Source of the DNA: Cupriavidus necator | GTDB lineage: Bacteria > Pseudomonadota > Gammaproteobacteria > Burkholderiales > Burkholderiaceae | Direction of reading: 5' to 3' | Assembly (NCBI RefSeq): GCF_013141915.1 | Contig: NZ_SROX01000004.1 | Location: 124,001 to 188,000, forward strand | Length of the DNA stretch: 64,000 nucleotides | Part shown: piece by piece, positions 18,863-28,163 of the stretch | Numbering within the stretch: the stretch's first letter is position 1 | How the letters are laid out: each line of letters starts with the position of its first letter | Notes under the pieces: model-generated | The model's input: only the letters and a program-made list of their open reading frames with translations | What the model was told of the DNA's origin: nothing | The model's database searches: none | Translations under genes and position numbers: made by a program

Positions 18863-19759
18863 TCAAAGCGGAAGCACGGCCTTGAGCCAGAGGGCCTGGC
18901 CCTCGGCCCGGTTGCGCACGCCGAGTTCCTGCTGATACTTGAGCGTCACGAACCAGCCCTTGCCACTGTCGTACTTGACAGATGGTCCGATCGCGAACGC
19001 GCGACCCTTGTTGTTGGCCACGGTCGCACCGCCCTGTCTGTCGTCAGTCGTCTGCTGGTAAAGATAACCGCCGGCCCCAAGTACCCATCCGTTGCCTATT
19101 CCCCAACCGAGCGCGTAGTCGACGATCCATTCCTGGCCGGAGCGGTAGTCGGTGTCCTTGTTCCGGGTATTGAAGGTGTACATGATCTTGGCGTCGGCGT
19201 TCAGGCCGGCCGGGTCGATGTAGCTGATGCCGAAGATTGGCTGGAATGCCCAGTAGTTGCGGCCGATGTTGGCCAGGTCAGTCTTGTTGTAGCTGCCCGT
19301 GGGCGCGAACATATCCAGTGCCAGCACCGTATGCAGGCGCTCGCTGTGGTGCCAGCCCAGGACCGGGCCGAACACCATGTCGCCGATGCCGGTTTTGCTC
19401 TGGCTGGCGCCGGGCACTTTCACATCCAGCGTAACCAGCGGCAGGATCGCGTGCATGCCCAGCGAAGCGCCCGCGATCCGCGCTTTTGTCACCCAGACAA
19501 AGCGCGGCGCGATCGCGCTTGCCCGCACCCTGAAGCCTGGCAGCGGCACGGTGTTGCCGGCGTTGTCCTTGAATTCGTCGGTCCAGTAATGCTGGCCGAA
19601 CACCATGCCATAGAGGCCCGGCGGCGGCAGCGCGCAGCAGACGTAGTTCTCGGTGCCAACCGGATAGATGGTACCGCCGCCCTCGGTGGCATTTGCCGAC
19701 GTCATGGCGCACAGCGCCAGGCTCGCGGCCGCAAGCGGCTGATTCAGGCAAGGTTTCAT
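18863..19759 (-). CDS. Outer-membrane protein of the phenol meta-pathway family (SphA/MetA-type)
   Basis: Predicted outer-membrane beta-barrel of 298 residues, resembling the Phenol_MetA_deg family that accompanies aromatic degradation operons and may admit hydrophobic substrates. The signal peptide is MKPCLNQPLAAASLALCAMT followed by SANA. The mature protein is rich in alternating aromatic and polar strands and ends with a hydrophobic strand, ALWLKAVLPL, as barrels do. Characteristic stretches include GTIYPVGTENY, GIGDMVFGPVLGWH and DYALGWGIGNGW. It is the last gene of the FAH-hydrolase/monooxygenase/dioxygenase operon, 133 bases after the dioxygenase. Confidence 0.82.
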   Translation of the reverse strand: MKPCLNQPLAAASLALCAMTSANATEGGGTIYPVGTENYVCCALPPPGLYGMVFGQHYWTDEFKDNAGNTVPLPGFRVRASAIAPRFVWVTKARIAGASLGMHAILPLVTLDVKVPGASQSKTGIGDMVFGPVLGWHHSERLHTVLALDMFAPTGSYNKTDLANIGRNYWAFQPIFGISYIDPAGLNADAKIMYTFNTRNKDTDYRSGQEWIVDYALGWGIGNGWVLGAGGYLYQQTTDDRQGGATVANNKGRAFAIGPSVKYDSGKGWFVTLKYQQELGVRNRAEGQALWLKAVLPL

Positions 19760-19892
19760 GCTCGATGCTGGGGCTCAGGTATGCATCTGGCCTCGTGGGA
19801 GTTTCAAAATCATCATGGCTCGACGCCTTGAAACTCGGGATGAGCGCCGCTCTGCTGCCTGCCGACAGCATCGGCGACGGAACGAGGAACGT

Positions 19893-20828
19893 TCAGGCCT
19901 CGGAGTTGTGGATGAAGTAGGCCGGGGTGTCCGGCCCCCACAGGTACAGGGAGTCTTCGACGGCGTAGTCGCCCGCCGGCCAGGGCGTACCGGTGGGCAC
20001 GAAATCAATATCCGCCGAGTACTCGGCAAACGAGCCCCACGGGTCACGCACGTAGTAGAAGTAGTTCGAGCCCAATACGTGCCGGCCCAGGCCCCAGCCT
20101 TCCGTATAGCCGGCCTTGCGCATCTGCTCGGCGCCCTTGCCGACTTCGTCGACACCGTCGACATCCCACGCGCTGTGATGCCAGCCCTTCGCCGAACTCG
20201 CGGCGAAGGCCACCAGGTGGTGATCCGAGCCATGCCGCCCGTGCATGAAGGCCACGACATCGCGAGAGCGGTCGGACAGCCGCAGGCCCAGCGCATCGCG
20301 GTAGAAGGCGATCGAGCGATTGATGTCGGCACTGAACAGCAGGATGTGCGATAGCCGGCGCGGCCGCACGCCGGTGTTCTCGCCGCGGCTGAGCACCGCG
20401 CGCTGGCCGGCGCGGCGCGCCGTTCCCGACTGCGGGCTGGCGGCGGTGGGCGTGGTCTTCGGACCGGCCTTGACCTGGAGCAGGTTGCCGTCGGGGTCAA
20501 GGAACCAGTATCCATTGCCATCAGCGCAGCTGCCTGCCGGCGCCGGCCGCGCGCCGTGGGCCTGGATCTGCGCGACCAGGTCCTCGTATTCGTCGGCCCA
20601 GCAGTTGAAGCTCAGGTACGCCAGGCATTTGCGCGGGCCTTCTTCCACCCGCGACCATACATGCGGATTGCCGAAAGCCTTCAGCGCCAGTCCGCGGCCA
20701 GCGCTGCTGACATCGAGGCCAAAGGTCTCGAAAAAGCGCCGCGCGTCGTTCAGCGACGGCACTTCGAGCGTGAAATGATCGACCGAATGCACCCCGTAGC
20801 GGGATTCGCCGGCTTGGTTCCAGGACAT
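19893..20828 (-). CDS. Extradiol ring-cleavage dioxygenase, two-domain VOC family
   Basis: Type I extradiol dioxygenase expected to cleave a catechol next to the two hydroxyls using Fe(II) and oxygen. It has two glyoxalase-like modules. The C-terminal one carries the metal triad: His in RLSHILLFS, His in KGWHHSAWDV, and Glu in WGSFAEYSADID. The N-terminal module starts VDHFTLEVPS and is probably structural. The ATG at 20828 follows GGAGACAACG and gives 311 residues, normal for the class. It lies 34 bases after the aromatic monooxygenase, whose product it should use. Confidence 0.88.
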   Translation of the reverse strand: MSWNQAGESRYGVHSVDHFTLEVPSLNDARRFFETFGLDVSSAGRGLALKAFGNPHVWSRVEEGPRKCLAYLSFNCWADEYEDLVAQIQAHGARPAPAGSCADGNGYWFLDPDGNLLQVKAGPKTTPTAASPQSGTARRAGQRAVLSRGENTGVRPRRLSHILLFSADINRSIAFYRDALGLRLSDRSRDVVAFMHGRHGSDHHLVAFAASSAKGWHHSAWDVDGVDEVGKGAEQMRKAGYTEGWGLGRHVLGSNYFYYVRDPWGSFAEYSADIDFVPTGTPWPAGDYAVEDSLYLWGPDTPAYFIHNSEA

Positions 20829-20862
20829 CGTTGTCTCCTCTCTCCTTGATTGACGCGGGGCG

Positions 20863-22614
20863 TCAGGCGGCGGCCGGCAACGCCAGGATGCCGCGTAGCA
20901 CGGCGCCGAGGCTATCCAGATGGCTTGCATCAACCTGGCGCCATGCCACGTGCCGGTCCGGACGCACCAGTACACAACCGGCATCCGAGATCTCCGACAG
21001 CTTGTGCCAGCGGCCATAGACGTCCTGCGCGTCGCAGTCAGGACCGCCGATGGAGACAACGTCGACCGGCACCCCGGTTTCCGCCGACACCTGCATCGCA
21101 GCGTCGCGCCAGGCCGCTCCGCCCACTCCCGTAATCAGTGTGAACCGCCCTCGCCCGACCAGGTCCAGTGTCGACAAGCGCTCCTGTCCACGCTGCACCC
21201 ACGCGTGCGGCAGGCTGGCGCCCGGATGCGTGGTCGGCTGGTGGTAAAGCTCCGGGTCGCGCGTGGGCGTCGGCCTGAGCGTGCCGTCCTGGACCACGGC
21301 AGCCGAGGTGTACATCTGCCCGAGCTCGACGCCATGGCAGTTGAACTGGTAGTTCTGCAGGTCGACGGCGTCGCGCAGAATCTGGCGCCGCTCGCGGCCA
21401 TGCGGCGTATCGCTGAACAATTCACGAACGTTGGCCCAGGCGGCGGCCTCGTCCTGACCCGGGGCAAAACCCAGTGCATCCGAGATTGGCAGCATGTCGC
21501 GCACGGATTTCATGGCGCGGTTGACCACCTGCTCGCCAACCGGCTGGCGCTCCGCCGTGTAGGTGTCGAGCAGCGCTGGACCGGCCTTGCCCTGGAGCAC
21601 CAGGGCCAGCTTCCAGGCCAGGTTGAAGGTGTCCTGCACGCAGGTGTTGGTGCCCAGGCCGTTGGCTGGCGGGTGGCGGTGGGCGGCGTTGCCGGCAATC
21701 AGCACGCGGGCCTTGTTCATGTTCGTTGCGACCACCTGGTTGATGGTCCACTTCGACGCCGCCTTGATCCGGATCGGAATCTCCGGGTCGCCGATGGTCG
21801 CGCGCGCGCGCTCTTGCAGCGCCGCCTCGCTCAGGTCTGGTTCGCCCTGCGCAGGGTCGTACATGAACAGCAGCACCCACTCGTTCCACGGCCGCACGCT
21901 GATCCAGGTGCCGCTGCCTACCCAGTAGTTGTTGCCGGGCTGGGTCATCCAGTACAAGACCCCGGGCCGGTGTGCGACGTACTTGGTGAGGTCGGCTTCC
22001 ACCCACACATTGACGGCGGCACCGAGGCCCATCTGGCCTTCGGTCGGGAAACCGATCTCCCTGACCACGACGCTGTTGTCGCCGTCCGCACCGATCGCGT
22101 ACTGCGACACCACCTCGAATTCTTCCCCGGTGATACGGTCACGGCAGATCGCATGCACATGCTCCGCGTCCTGTTTCATCGAGATCAGCTCGGTGTTGAA
22201 CAGGAACTTGCCGCCGCGCTCGCGTGCCACGTCGAGCAGGATGGGCTCCATCAGGTGCTGAGGGATATTGCACATGCCGGAGGGGCTGGCCAGCTCGTAA
22301 TCCACCTTCCGCTCGGGCAAGGTGCCCCAGGTCTGCAGCCGGGCGATCTCGGTGCCGGCAAAGCTGGTGGCCCAGATGTTGTTGCTCATCAACTCGCTGG
22401 GCGTGGCCGCCTGCAGCACGCGCGGCTCGATGCCGAGGTCACGGAAGACCTCCATGGTGCGCTGGTTGGTGATGTGGGCACGCGGGGAATTGGCCGTGCC
22501 CGGGTAGCGGGTAATGGTCAGCGTCTCGATGCCTTGCGTCGCCAGCAGGCAGGTCGCGGTCAGGCCGGTGGGGCCGGCGCCGGCAATGAACACCGGCACT
22601 TCAATCTTGCGCAT
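20863..22614 (-). CDS. FAD-dependent aromatic monooxygenase (phenol hydroxylase / TfdB-like)
   Basis: Single-component flavin hydroxylase of 583 residues that should add a hydroxyl group to a phenolic ring to give a catechol. It has GAGPTGLTATCLLA near residue 11, SPRAHITNQRTMEVFRDLG typical of TfdB/PheA-type enzymes, a DG motif in AIGADGDNSVV, and GNAAHRHPPANGLGTNTCVQD binding FAD near residue 300. A thioredoxin-like C-terminal domain follows. The ATG at 22614 follows AAGGAGACAACCTC. It is located between a FAH-family hydrolase and an extradiol dioxygenase, matching hydroxylation followed by meta-cleavage. The natural substrate cannot be read from the sequence. Confidence 0.9.
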   Translation of the reverse strand: MRKIEVPVFIAGAGPTGLTATCLLATQGIETLTITRYPGTANSPRAHITNQRTMEVFRDLGIEPRVLQAATPSELMSNNIWATSFAGTEIARLQTWGTLPERKVDYELASPSGMCNIPQHLMEPILLDVARERGGKFLFNTELISMKQDAEHVHAICRDRITGEEFEVVSQYAIGADGDNSVVVREIGFPTEGQMGLGAAVNVWVEADLTKYVAHRPGVLYWMTQPGNNYWVGSGTWISVRPWNEWVLLFMYDPAQGEPDLSEAALQERARATIGDPEIPIRIKAASKWTINQVVATNMNKARVLIAGNAAHRHPPANGLGTNTCVQDTFNLAWKLALVLQGKAGPALLDTYTAERQPVGEQVVNRAMKSVRDMLPISDALGFAPGQDEAAAWANVRELFSDTPHGRERRQILRDAVDLQNYQFNCHGVELGQMYTSAAVVQDGTLRPTPTRDPELYHQPTTHPGASLPHAWVQRGQERLSTLDLVGRGRFTLITGVGGAAWRDAAMQVSAETGVPVDVVSIGGPDCDAQDVYGRWHKLSEISDAGCVLVRPDRHVAWRQVDASHLDSLGAVLRGILALPAAA

Positions 22615-22661
22615 GAGGTTGTCTCCTTGGATCCGATCAGAGGTTTTGTCAGCCTGGCGTC

Positions 22662-23516
22662 TCAGGCACCCGCCTCGTCGCGGATCGTGTTGCGCAGCAG
22701 GCCGATGCGCTCGATCTCGACTTCCACCTTGTCGCCCTCGCGCATGTAGAGCTTGGGCGTGCGGCCGAAGCCGACCCCGGCGGGCGTACCCGAGAAGATG
22801 ATGTCGCCCGGCTGCAAGGTGATGGCCTCGCTGACGGTGGCAATGACGGTCGCGACGTCGTAGATCATGTCGTCGGTGTTGGATGCCTGCACCGTCTGGC
22901 CATTCAGGCGCGTTTCGATCTTCAGGCCCTTGCCGCCAGCGGGAAGCTCGTCGGCGGTCACCACATACGGACCCCAGGCGCCGGTTCCGTCGAAATTCTT
23001 GCCCACCGTCCACTGCGGCGACTTGAACTGGTACTCGCGCACCGAGATCTCATTGCCCACCGCGTAGCCAAACACGCACTCAAGTGCCTTCTCCTTGGGA
23101 ATGTGGCGGCCACCCTTGCCCAGCACGACCACCATTTCGCCTTCGAAGTCCAGCGAGTCACTGATCAGCGGACGCTCGACCGCCGCATCATGTGCCGTGA
23201 GGCTGGTGGCCACACGCAGGAACAACGTGGGGTAGTCGGGCTGCTCATACGGGCTTTCCTTGGTGTGGTCAGCATAGTTCAGGCCGACGCAGATGATCTT
23301 CGGCGGTTCGGCTGCCGGTGGCAGGAACGTCACCTGCGCCGGATCCACGAGGCGTGTGCTGCGCGCCAGCAAAGCCTGTAGTGACGCGAGATCCGCGCCA
23401 CGGCGCAGCAAGTGCCCGAGATCCCTGCCAGCAGGCGTGTCAAGCACGGCCAGGCCGCGCTCGGTCAGGGCGCCGACGTGGCACTGGCCGTCAAGCATAA
23501 AGGTTGCAAGTTTCAT
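22662..23516 (-). CDS. Fumarylacetoacetate hydrolase-family protein (catabolic hydrolase/hydratase/decarboxylase)
   Basis: FAH-fold, Mg-dependent enzyme of 284 residues. The family motifs are visible: ICVGLNYADHTKE, the metal acids in DSLDFEGEMVVVLGKGG, and the C-terminal IIFSGTPAGVGFGRTPKLYM. In meta-cleavage pathways such enzymes act after ring opening, as hydrolases, oxalocrotonate decarboxylases or hydratases. It is the first gene of the minus-strand operon with the monooxygenase and dioxygenase. Downstream lower-pathway genes (a second hydratase, aldolase and aldehyde dehydrogenase) are not in the operon, so its exact step remains open. Confidence 0.88.
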   Translation of the reverse strand: MKLATFMLDGQCHVGALTERGLAVLDTPAGRDLGHLLRRGADLASLQALLARSTRLVDPAQVTFLPPAAEPPKIICVGLNYADHTKESPYEQPDYPTLFLRVATSLTAHDAAVERPLISDSLDFEGEMVVVLGKGGRHIPKEKALECVFGYAVGNEISVREYQFKSPQWTVGKNFDGTGAWGPYVVTADELPAGGKGLKIETRLNGQTVQASNTDDMIYDVATVIATVSEAITLQPGDIIFSGTPAGVGFGRTPKLYMREGDKVEVEIERIGLLRNTIRDEAGA

Positions 23517-23892
23517 GGCTTAGTCCATTGAGGCCCGGCACACATGCTGAGCACTAAAGTGAGTGACGAGCCGAATCATATGCCAAACGTGAAAAATATA
23601 TATTCTAGGTTTCCCTATATATTTTCCAATAGCCCGAGAAAAGTGGACATTGAGGTGGACGCACGCCAGTCTTCCCTCTCCACGCTAACTTTGCGGCAGT
23701 GACGCGTGCCTTCCGCAAGCGCCGTACGCCCGCCACCGCGCAATCTTTCGCATCCTGGTTGCTGTTCTCTGATGCCGAACAGCGTGTTTTGCTTTCAGCT
23801 CTCACACCGGACCCGCGCCCTCGCCTATCCTGCACTGGCTCGCCGTGCCCGCGTCCGGCACGCGGGCATTCCGACCCTATCGCGGAGTTCGC
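23517..23892. other. Intergenic promoter region of the aromatic operon
   Basis: 376 bases between the divergent FAH-family and DoxX genes. The only marked structure is the AT-rich inverted repeat at 23593-23625. The rest is GC-rich, and the frames across it lack start signals or family features. It presumably holds the promoter for the minus-strand aromatic operon and that of the plus-strand DoxX/efflux genes. Confidence 0.6.
23593..23625. promoter_or_regulatory. AT-rich inverted repeat upstream of the aromatic operon
   Basis: AAAATATATA (23593-23602) and TATATATTTT (23616-23625) form a perfect 10-base inverted repeat with a 13-base spacer, about 77 bases upstream of the FAH-family start codon. 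The left arm matches the AT element before the GntR gene. It could be a GntR operator, a promoter -10 cluster, or both. Confidence 0.55.
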
Positions 23893-24279
23893 ATGACTGA
23901 CTACTACCTTCTGGCTGGGCGCTTGTTCATCGCTTTCATGTTCGTGCTCAGCGGCGCCAACAAGCTGCTGTTCTTCAGCCACGGGCTCGACGAGGTCAAG
24001 GCGCGCAACCTGCCTTTTCCGCGCCTCGCGCTGGCCGCAACCATCGCGGTCCAGTTGAGTTGCGGCCTGGCCATCATGGCGGGCTTCCAGACGACGATCG
24101 CATCGCTGCTGCTGGCGCTGTTCACGCTGGCCACGGCGTTGATCTTCTATGATTTCTGGAACCAGAAGGATGCACAGCGCACGCTGCTGTTCACCGGCTT
24201 CCTGGAACACATCAGCATCATCGGGGGTTTCGCGGTGCTGATGGGCGCCGGGCCTGGAGCGTTCGCGTTCCATCCCTGA
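23893..24279 (+). CDS. DoxX-family membrane protein
   Basis: Small integral membrane protein of 128 residues with four predicted hydrophobic segments (YLLAGRLFIAFMFVLSGANK, ALAATIAVQLSCGLAIMAGF, LLLALFTLATALIFYDFW, ISIIGGFAVLMGAG). The pattern SGANKL near the end of helix 1 and the FYDFWNQKDA loop are typical of DoxX/YphA proteins, whose biochemical role is poorly defined. The ATG at 23893 follows GCGGAG. It lies 8 bases before the FUSC gene on the same strand and may be co-transcribed with the efflux operon. Confidence 0.82.
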   Translation: MTDYYLLAGRLFIAFMFVLSGANKLLFFSHGLDEVKARNLPFPRLALAATIAVQLSCGLAIMAGFQTTIASLLLALFTLATALIFYDFWNQKDAQRTLLFTGFLEHISIIGGFAVLMGAGPGAFAFHP

Positions 24280-24287
24280 ACACCGGG

Positions 24288-26474
24288 ATGCATGCACCAA
24301 CGCTTCGCCCTGGGGAGGAGCCCGCGACCCTGGCCAGGGCCGCTCACGCCTGCTGGCAAGCCGATGCCGGCCGCTGGCTCCATGCTGCCAAGACCGCGTT
24401 GGCGGTGCTCATGGCCATGTGGCTGAGCATGCGGCTGGAACTGTCGTCGCCGCGTACCGCCATGGTTTCGGTGGTGATCCTGATGATGCATCAGCATAGC
24501 GGCATGGTGCTGGCGCGTGGGTTCTACCGTGCCGCGGGCATGCTGGTTGGCAATCTGGCTGCCCTGATGCTGTTCCACGCCTTCCCGCAAGAGCGGGTAC
24601 TGTTCTTCGCCGCGCTGTCGATCTGGATCGGGCTGTGCGTAGCGGGCGCAGCGTACTACCGAAATTACCAATCCTACGGCTTTGTATTGTCGGGTTATGC
24701 CACCTGCATCGCGGCAGTGCCTGCGATCAGCAATCCCTATGGCATCTTCGATAGCATGGTCGTCAGCCTGAGCGAGGTATCGGTGGGCATTCTGTGCGCG
24801 GGCCTGGTGAGCGGCCTTGTCTTTCCGCAGCGCGTTACGGCCATACTGCTTGGCGCCGGGCAACAGCATCTCACCAGCTTCATCAGCTTTATCCGGCAGG
24901 CCGTGCACGGCGGCCAAGCCGGCAATACGCTGTGGCTGGCCCATCTGCGCCTGACCGGCGAGCGGGCCCAACTAGAAAACCTGCGCAGCGCCACCGTGTT
25001 CGAAGACCCGGAGATGCGCGCGAACAACGACCTGATGATTCGCCTGAATCACGATTTCCTGGACGCCGTTGCGCGCTTCCACGGCATTCACCAGTTGCGG
25101 GCCCGGTTGATAAAGGTTGCGGACCATCGTGCCGGCGACGCGTTGCGCGACCTGTTCGAGCGCCTGCTTGCCATCCTGCCCGCTGCCGAGGCCGGTGGCC
25201 GCCTCAGCCTGGCACAGGTACGCGCGCTGCACGGCGACCTGAAAACCCTGCGGGCCACGTTGCCCGCGCAAATCGTGTCCGCCCGGACGGCCCTGGACGA
25301 TACCACCCCTGCCACGCGTGATCGCTTTGCCGCGGGCGCCATCCTGCTCGACGACGGCGTGGCCGATCTGCTGGCCTTCACCGGCAACTATGTGGCGTTG
25401 CGCACCCAGCGCCCCCCGCGCGCCGCGCCCGTCACCGATGAACGCCCGGAAAAGCTGTTGAACTCGGCCAACCGCGCCTTTGCGCTGGCCTCGGGCGGGC
25501 GGGCGTCCATTGCCATCCTGGCCTGCTCTTGGCTGTGGATCGCGTCGGGCTGGAACAATGGCGGCTCCGCCCTCATTTCCACCACCATCGCCATTGCCCT
25601 CTACTCAGTCATGCCGCAACCCACCACCGTTGCCAGGCATATGCTGATTGGCTGCCTGGCAGCCTGGATAGCCGGCATGGTGTTCAACTTTGCCATCTTG
25701 CCTCGGCTGGACGGCTTCCCGCTGCTGGCCGTGGGCCTGGGGCCGGTCATTCTGGCAGGCAGCTATCTCGGCACCTTCCCGGCCACCGCAATCGTCGGCC
25801 TGGGCTTTGGCATCTACTTCTGCTTTCTGACGAACCTGGCCAACCCCGCGCTTTACAATCCCGTGGGCTACCTGGATGGCGGCATCACAACGCTGCTGGG
25901 AATCGGCATGGCTTCGCTGGCGTTTGCCACCATCGTGCCGACCGGCAGCGCGTGGCTGGCCGATCGATACCTGCGCCAGTTGCGCGCGATGGTGGCCATG
26001 CGGGTCTGCTACGGCTCGCTGGCGGGACTGCGCCTCACCTTCGAGAGCAACATCCGCGACTTCGTCCAGTATGCCGGCACGCGGCCGGCCAGCGGCAGCG
26101 CCAGCCGCGAAACCTTGCTGAATTGGTCCTTCGCCGCGCTGGAAATCGGCCTGGCCGTCATCTACATACGTGAAGCCGTGGAGCGGCACGTCATGCCCGG
26201 TCCGTGGCAGGCGCAGCAAGACCTGTTGCTGGCGGCCGTCTCGGCACTGTTCCAGAATCCGTCACTGCAGATGCGGGAGCGGGCGCTGAATACGGTCGAA
26301 CAAGTCATCCGTGAAACCGCCTCGACTGCGGACGGGTCCGGCGGCAACTCCGGTGTTCTCACCGCCGGGCCCGCCCGCGTGCGTGCGCAGTTGCATGTCA
26401 TCCGGCTGTCGCTGATCGACGACGCATTTCCGCTTTCAGGTCCTCCCGTGCAAGCGGCCGTCGAGGTTGCCTGA
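24288..26474 (+). CDS. FUSC-family inner-membrane efflux protein (AaeB-like)
   Basis: Inner-membrane component of an aromatic-acid-type exporter, 728 residues. Two membrane bundles (about residues 35-185 and 395-560) flank a central soluble helical region, the FUSC/AaeB architecture. The first bundle contains AKTALAVLMAMWLSMRLELSS and the second ASIAILACSWLWIASGW. It is followed directly by an outer-membrane lipoprotein channel, a DUF1656 protein and an HlyD-type adaptor, together forming an AaeXAB-plus-channel system. Given its position beside the aromatic operon, it may relieve toxic aromatic acid accumulation (inference). Confidence 0.9.
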   Translation: MHAPTLRPGEEPATLARAAHACWQADAGRWLHAAKTALAVLMAMWLSMRLELSSPRTAMVSVVILMMHQHSGMVLARGFYRAAGMLVGNLAALMLFHAFPQERVLFFAALSIWIGLCVAGAAYYRNYQSYGFVLSGYATCIAAVPAISNPYGIFDSMVVSLSEVSVGILCAGLVSGLVFPQRVTAILLGAGQQHLTSFISFIRQAVHGGQAGNTLWLAHLRLTGERAQLENLRSATVFEDPEMRANNDLMIRLNHDFLDAVARFHGIHQLRARLIKVADHRAGDALRDLFERLLAILPAAEAGGRLSLAQVRALHGDLKTLRATLPAQIVSARTALDDTTPATRDRFAAGAILLDDGVADLLAFTGNYVALRTQRPPRAAPVTDERPEKLLNSANRAFALASGGRASIAILACSWLWIASGWNNGGSALISTTIAIALYSVMPQPTTVARHMLIGCLAAWIAGMVFNFAILPRLDGFPLLAVGLGPVILAGSYLGTFPATAIVGLGFGIYFCFLTNLANPALYNPVGYLDGGITTLLGIGMASLAFATIVPTGSAWLADRYLRQLRAMVAMRVCYGSLAGLRLTFESNIRDFVQYAGTRPASGSASRETLLNWSFAALEIGLAVIYIREAVERHVMPGPWQAQQDLLLAAVSALFQNPSLQMRERALNTVEQVIRETASTADGSGGNSGVLTAGPARVRAQLHVIRLSLIDDAFPLSGPPVQAAVEVA

Positions 26475-26481
26475 GGCCCCC

Positions 26482-27942
26482 ATGGAATCCGCCATCTTCA
26501 CTGCGCTCCGGGCCCGTTTCGTCAGTTGCTGGTACGCCGGCGCGGTGGCGCTGGCCGGGTGCGCCCAAACCGGCGGCATCGCGCCCGCTTCCACTCCCCT
26601 CGATGCCAGCACGGTCGACCCCGGCGCGGCTCTGCGCGCTACGCAACATGACGCCGGCTGGCCGCGGCAAGCCTGGTGGAAGCACATGGGAGACCCCACC
26701 CTTGATGCCCTGGTGGTTCAGTCCGTCGCCGGCAATCCCGATATGCGCATCGCGCTGGCGCGCAGCCAGCTGGCCGAAAGCCTGGCTCGCGCAGCCGGCG
26801 CGGCGACCGAGCCTAACGTCAGTGCGGGCGGCGCCCTTGGCCGCACGCGCTTTCCACGCCTGGCCACCCCGCAACCGCTGGGCGGCCACACCACGTGGAA
26901 CAACCACATCAGTATCGATCTTTCCTACGACCTCGACCTGTGGGGGCGCAACCGCGCCATCCTGCAGGGCGCGCTGGACAGCATCCAGGCCAGCGCCGCG
27001 GAAGCTCGCGCCGTGCAAGTCAACCTGGAAACCTCGGTAGTCAGGGCCTATGTGGACCTGGCACTGCAATACGCCTTGCTCGACGTGAACCAGGCCAACC
27101 TCGTTCGCCAGCGCAATATTTATGACATCGTGCACAAGCGCGCCAGTCATGGCCTCGCCAGCGAACTGGAATCAAGCCAGGCGCAAACCCCGATTCCCGC
27201 ACTGCAGGCACTGGTGCAGCAGTCAGAGCGCCAGATCGCGCTGTCGAAACACCAGATTGCCATTCTCAGCGGCCAAGGCCCCGGTGGAGGCGACCAGCTC
27301 CGGCGCCCCCGCTTGCTGCTGGAAATGCCGGTGGCCGTCCCGGCCTCACTGCCGGCTGAACTGGTCGGACACCGTCCCGACGTCGTGGCGCAGCGCTGGC
27401 GCGTGCAGGCCGCGGCACAGAGCATCAAGGCTGCGAAGGCCGACTTTTATCCAAACATCAATCTGGTGGCGAGCATCGGCCTGGCTTCGGCCGCATTCGG
27501 CAACTTCTTCACCTTTGTCAGCCGCGATGCGGTTGGCCACAATGTCGGCGCGGCGCTGTCACTGCCGCTGTTCGACGGCGGACGGCGACGGGGCAACTAC
27601 GGCGTGGCCACCGCCAGCTATGACCTCGCGGTCGAAGCCTACAACAAGACCGTGCTTGCCGCATTCCAGAGCGTGGCGGACGAGGTCATTTCGCTGCAGT
27701 CGCTGGGCAACCAGCAAGCGAACATCGAAGCGGCGCTGAATTCCGCGCAGCGCGCCTATGACCTCGCCTCGAAAGGTTACCGGGGCGGCTTCACCGACTA
27801 CCTGAGCGTGCTCGCCACCGAGAATGAACTCAGGCGGCAGCAGCAGGCCCTGGCGCTGGTGCGGGCCGCCCGGCTGGATGCGTGGGCGCGCCTGATGCAG
27901 GCCCTGGGCGGAGGCTTCGACGCCGCGCAGGGCCAGGACTGA
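26482..27942 (+). CDS. Outer-membrane efflux lipoprotein, NodT/OprM family
   Basis: TolC-like channel subunit, 486 residues. The N-terminus ends in the lipobox LAGC with the modified cysteine at residue 27. The two repeated outer-membrane efflux domains show DPTLDALVVQSVAGNPDMRI, SIDLSYDLDLWGRNRA and LSLPLFDGGRRRG, hallmarks of NodT proteins. The ATG at 26482 follows GAGG and lies 7 bases after the FUSC stop. It supplies the outer-membrane exit duct for the FUSC/HlyD pair, which is often encoded elsewhere in other genomes. Confidence 0.92.
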   Translation: MESAIFTALRARFVSCWYAGAVALAGCAQTGGIAPASTPLDASTVDPGAALRATQHDAGWPRQAWWKHMGDPTLDALVVQSVAGNPDMRIALARSQLAESLARAAGAATEPNVSAGGALGRTRFPRLATPQPLGGHTTWNNHISIDLSYDLDLWGRNRAILQGALDSIQASAAEARAVQVNLETSVVRAYVDLALQYALLDVNQANLVRQRNIYDIVHKRASHGLASELESSQAQTPIPALQALVQQSERQIALSKHQIAILSGQGPGGGDQLRRPRLLLEMPVAVPASLPAELVGHRPDVVAQRWRVQAAAQSIKAAKADFYPNINLVASIGLASAAFGNFFTFVSRDAVGHNVGAALSLPLFDGGRRRGNYGVATASYDLAVEAYNKTVLAAFQSVADEVISLQSLGNQQANIEAALNSAQRAYDLASKGYRGGFTDYLSVLATENELRRQQQALALVRAARLDAWARLMQALGGGFDAAQGQD

Positions 27943-27962
27943 ACCCATGCGCGAGCGCTGCC

Positions 27963-28163
27963 ATGCCACGTGAAATTGCCCTGTTCTCCGTACTGGTGCC
28001 CACGCTGCTGCCGGTGTTCCTGGCCTGCATGGTGCTGTACGAGCTGATCGACGGGCTCTTCGCCCGTGTCGGCCTGTATCGGCGAGTCTGGCATCCGGCC
28101 CTGTTCAGGGCGGCGCTCTTTGTCTGCATCTTCAGTGGCACCGGTCTCCTGCTGTGGGACTGA
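27963..28163 (+). CDS. DUF1656 small membrane protein (AaeX-like)
   Basis: A 66-residue protein with two hydrophobic segments (EIALFSVLVPTLLPVFLACM and FRAALFVCIFSGTGLLLW), matching the AaeX/DUF1656 family that accompanies FUSC and HlyD efflux genes. Its role is not established. The ATG at 27963 is preferred because the upstream extension of the frame is Arg/Gly/Pro-rich, overlaps nodT and has no membrane character. The stop overlaps the HlyD start in a TGATG junction. Confidence 0.85.
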   Translation: MPREIALFSVLVPTLLPVFLACMVLYELIDGLFARVGLYRRVWHPALFRAALFVCIFSGTGLLLWD

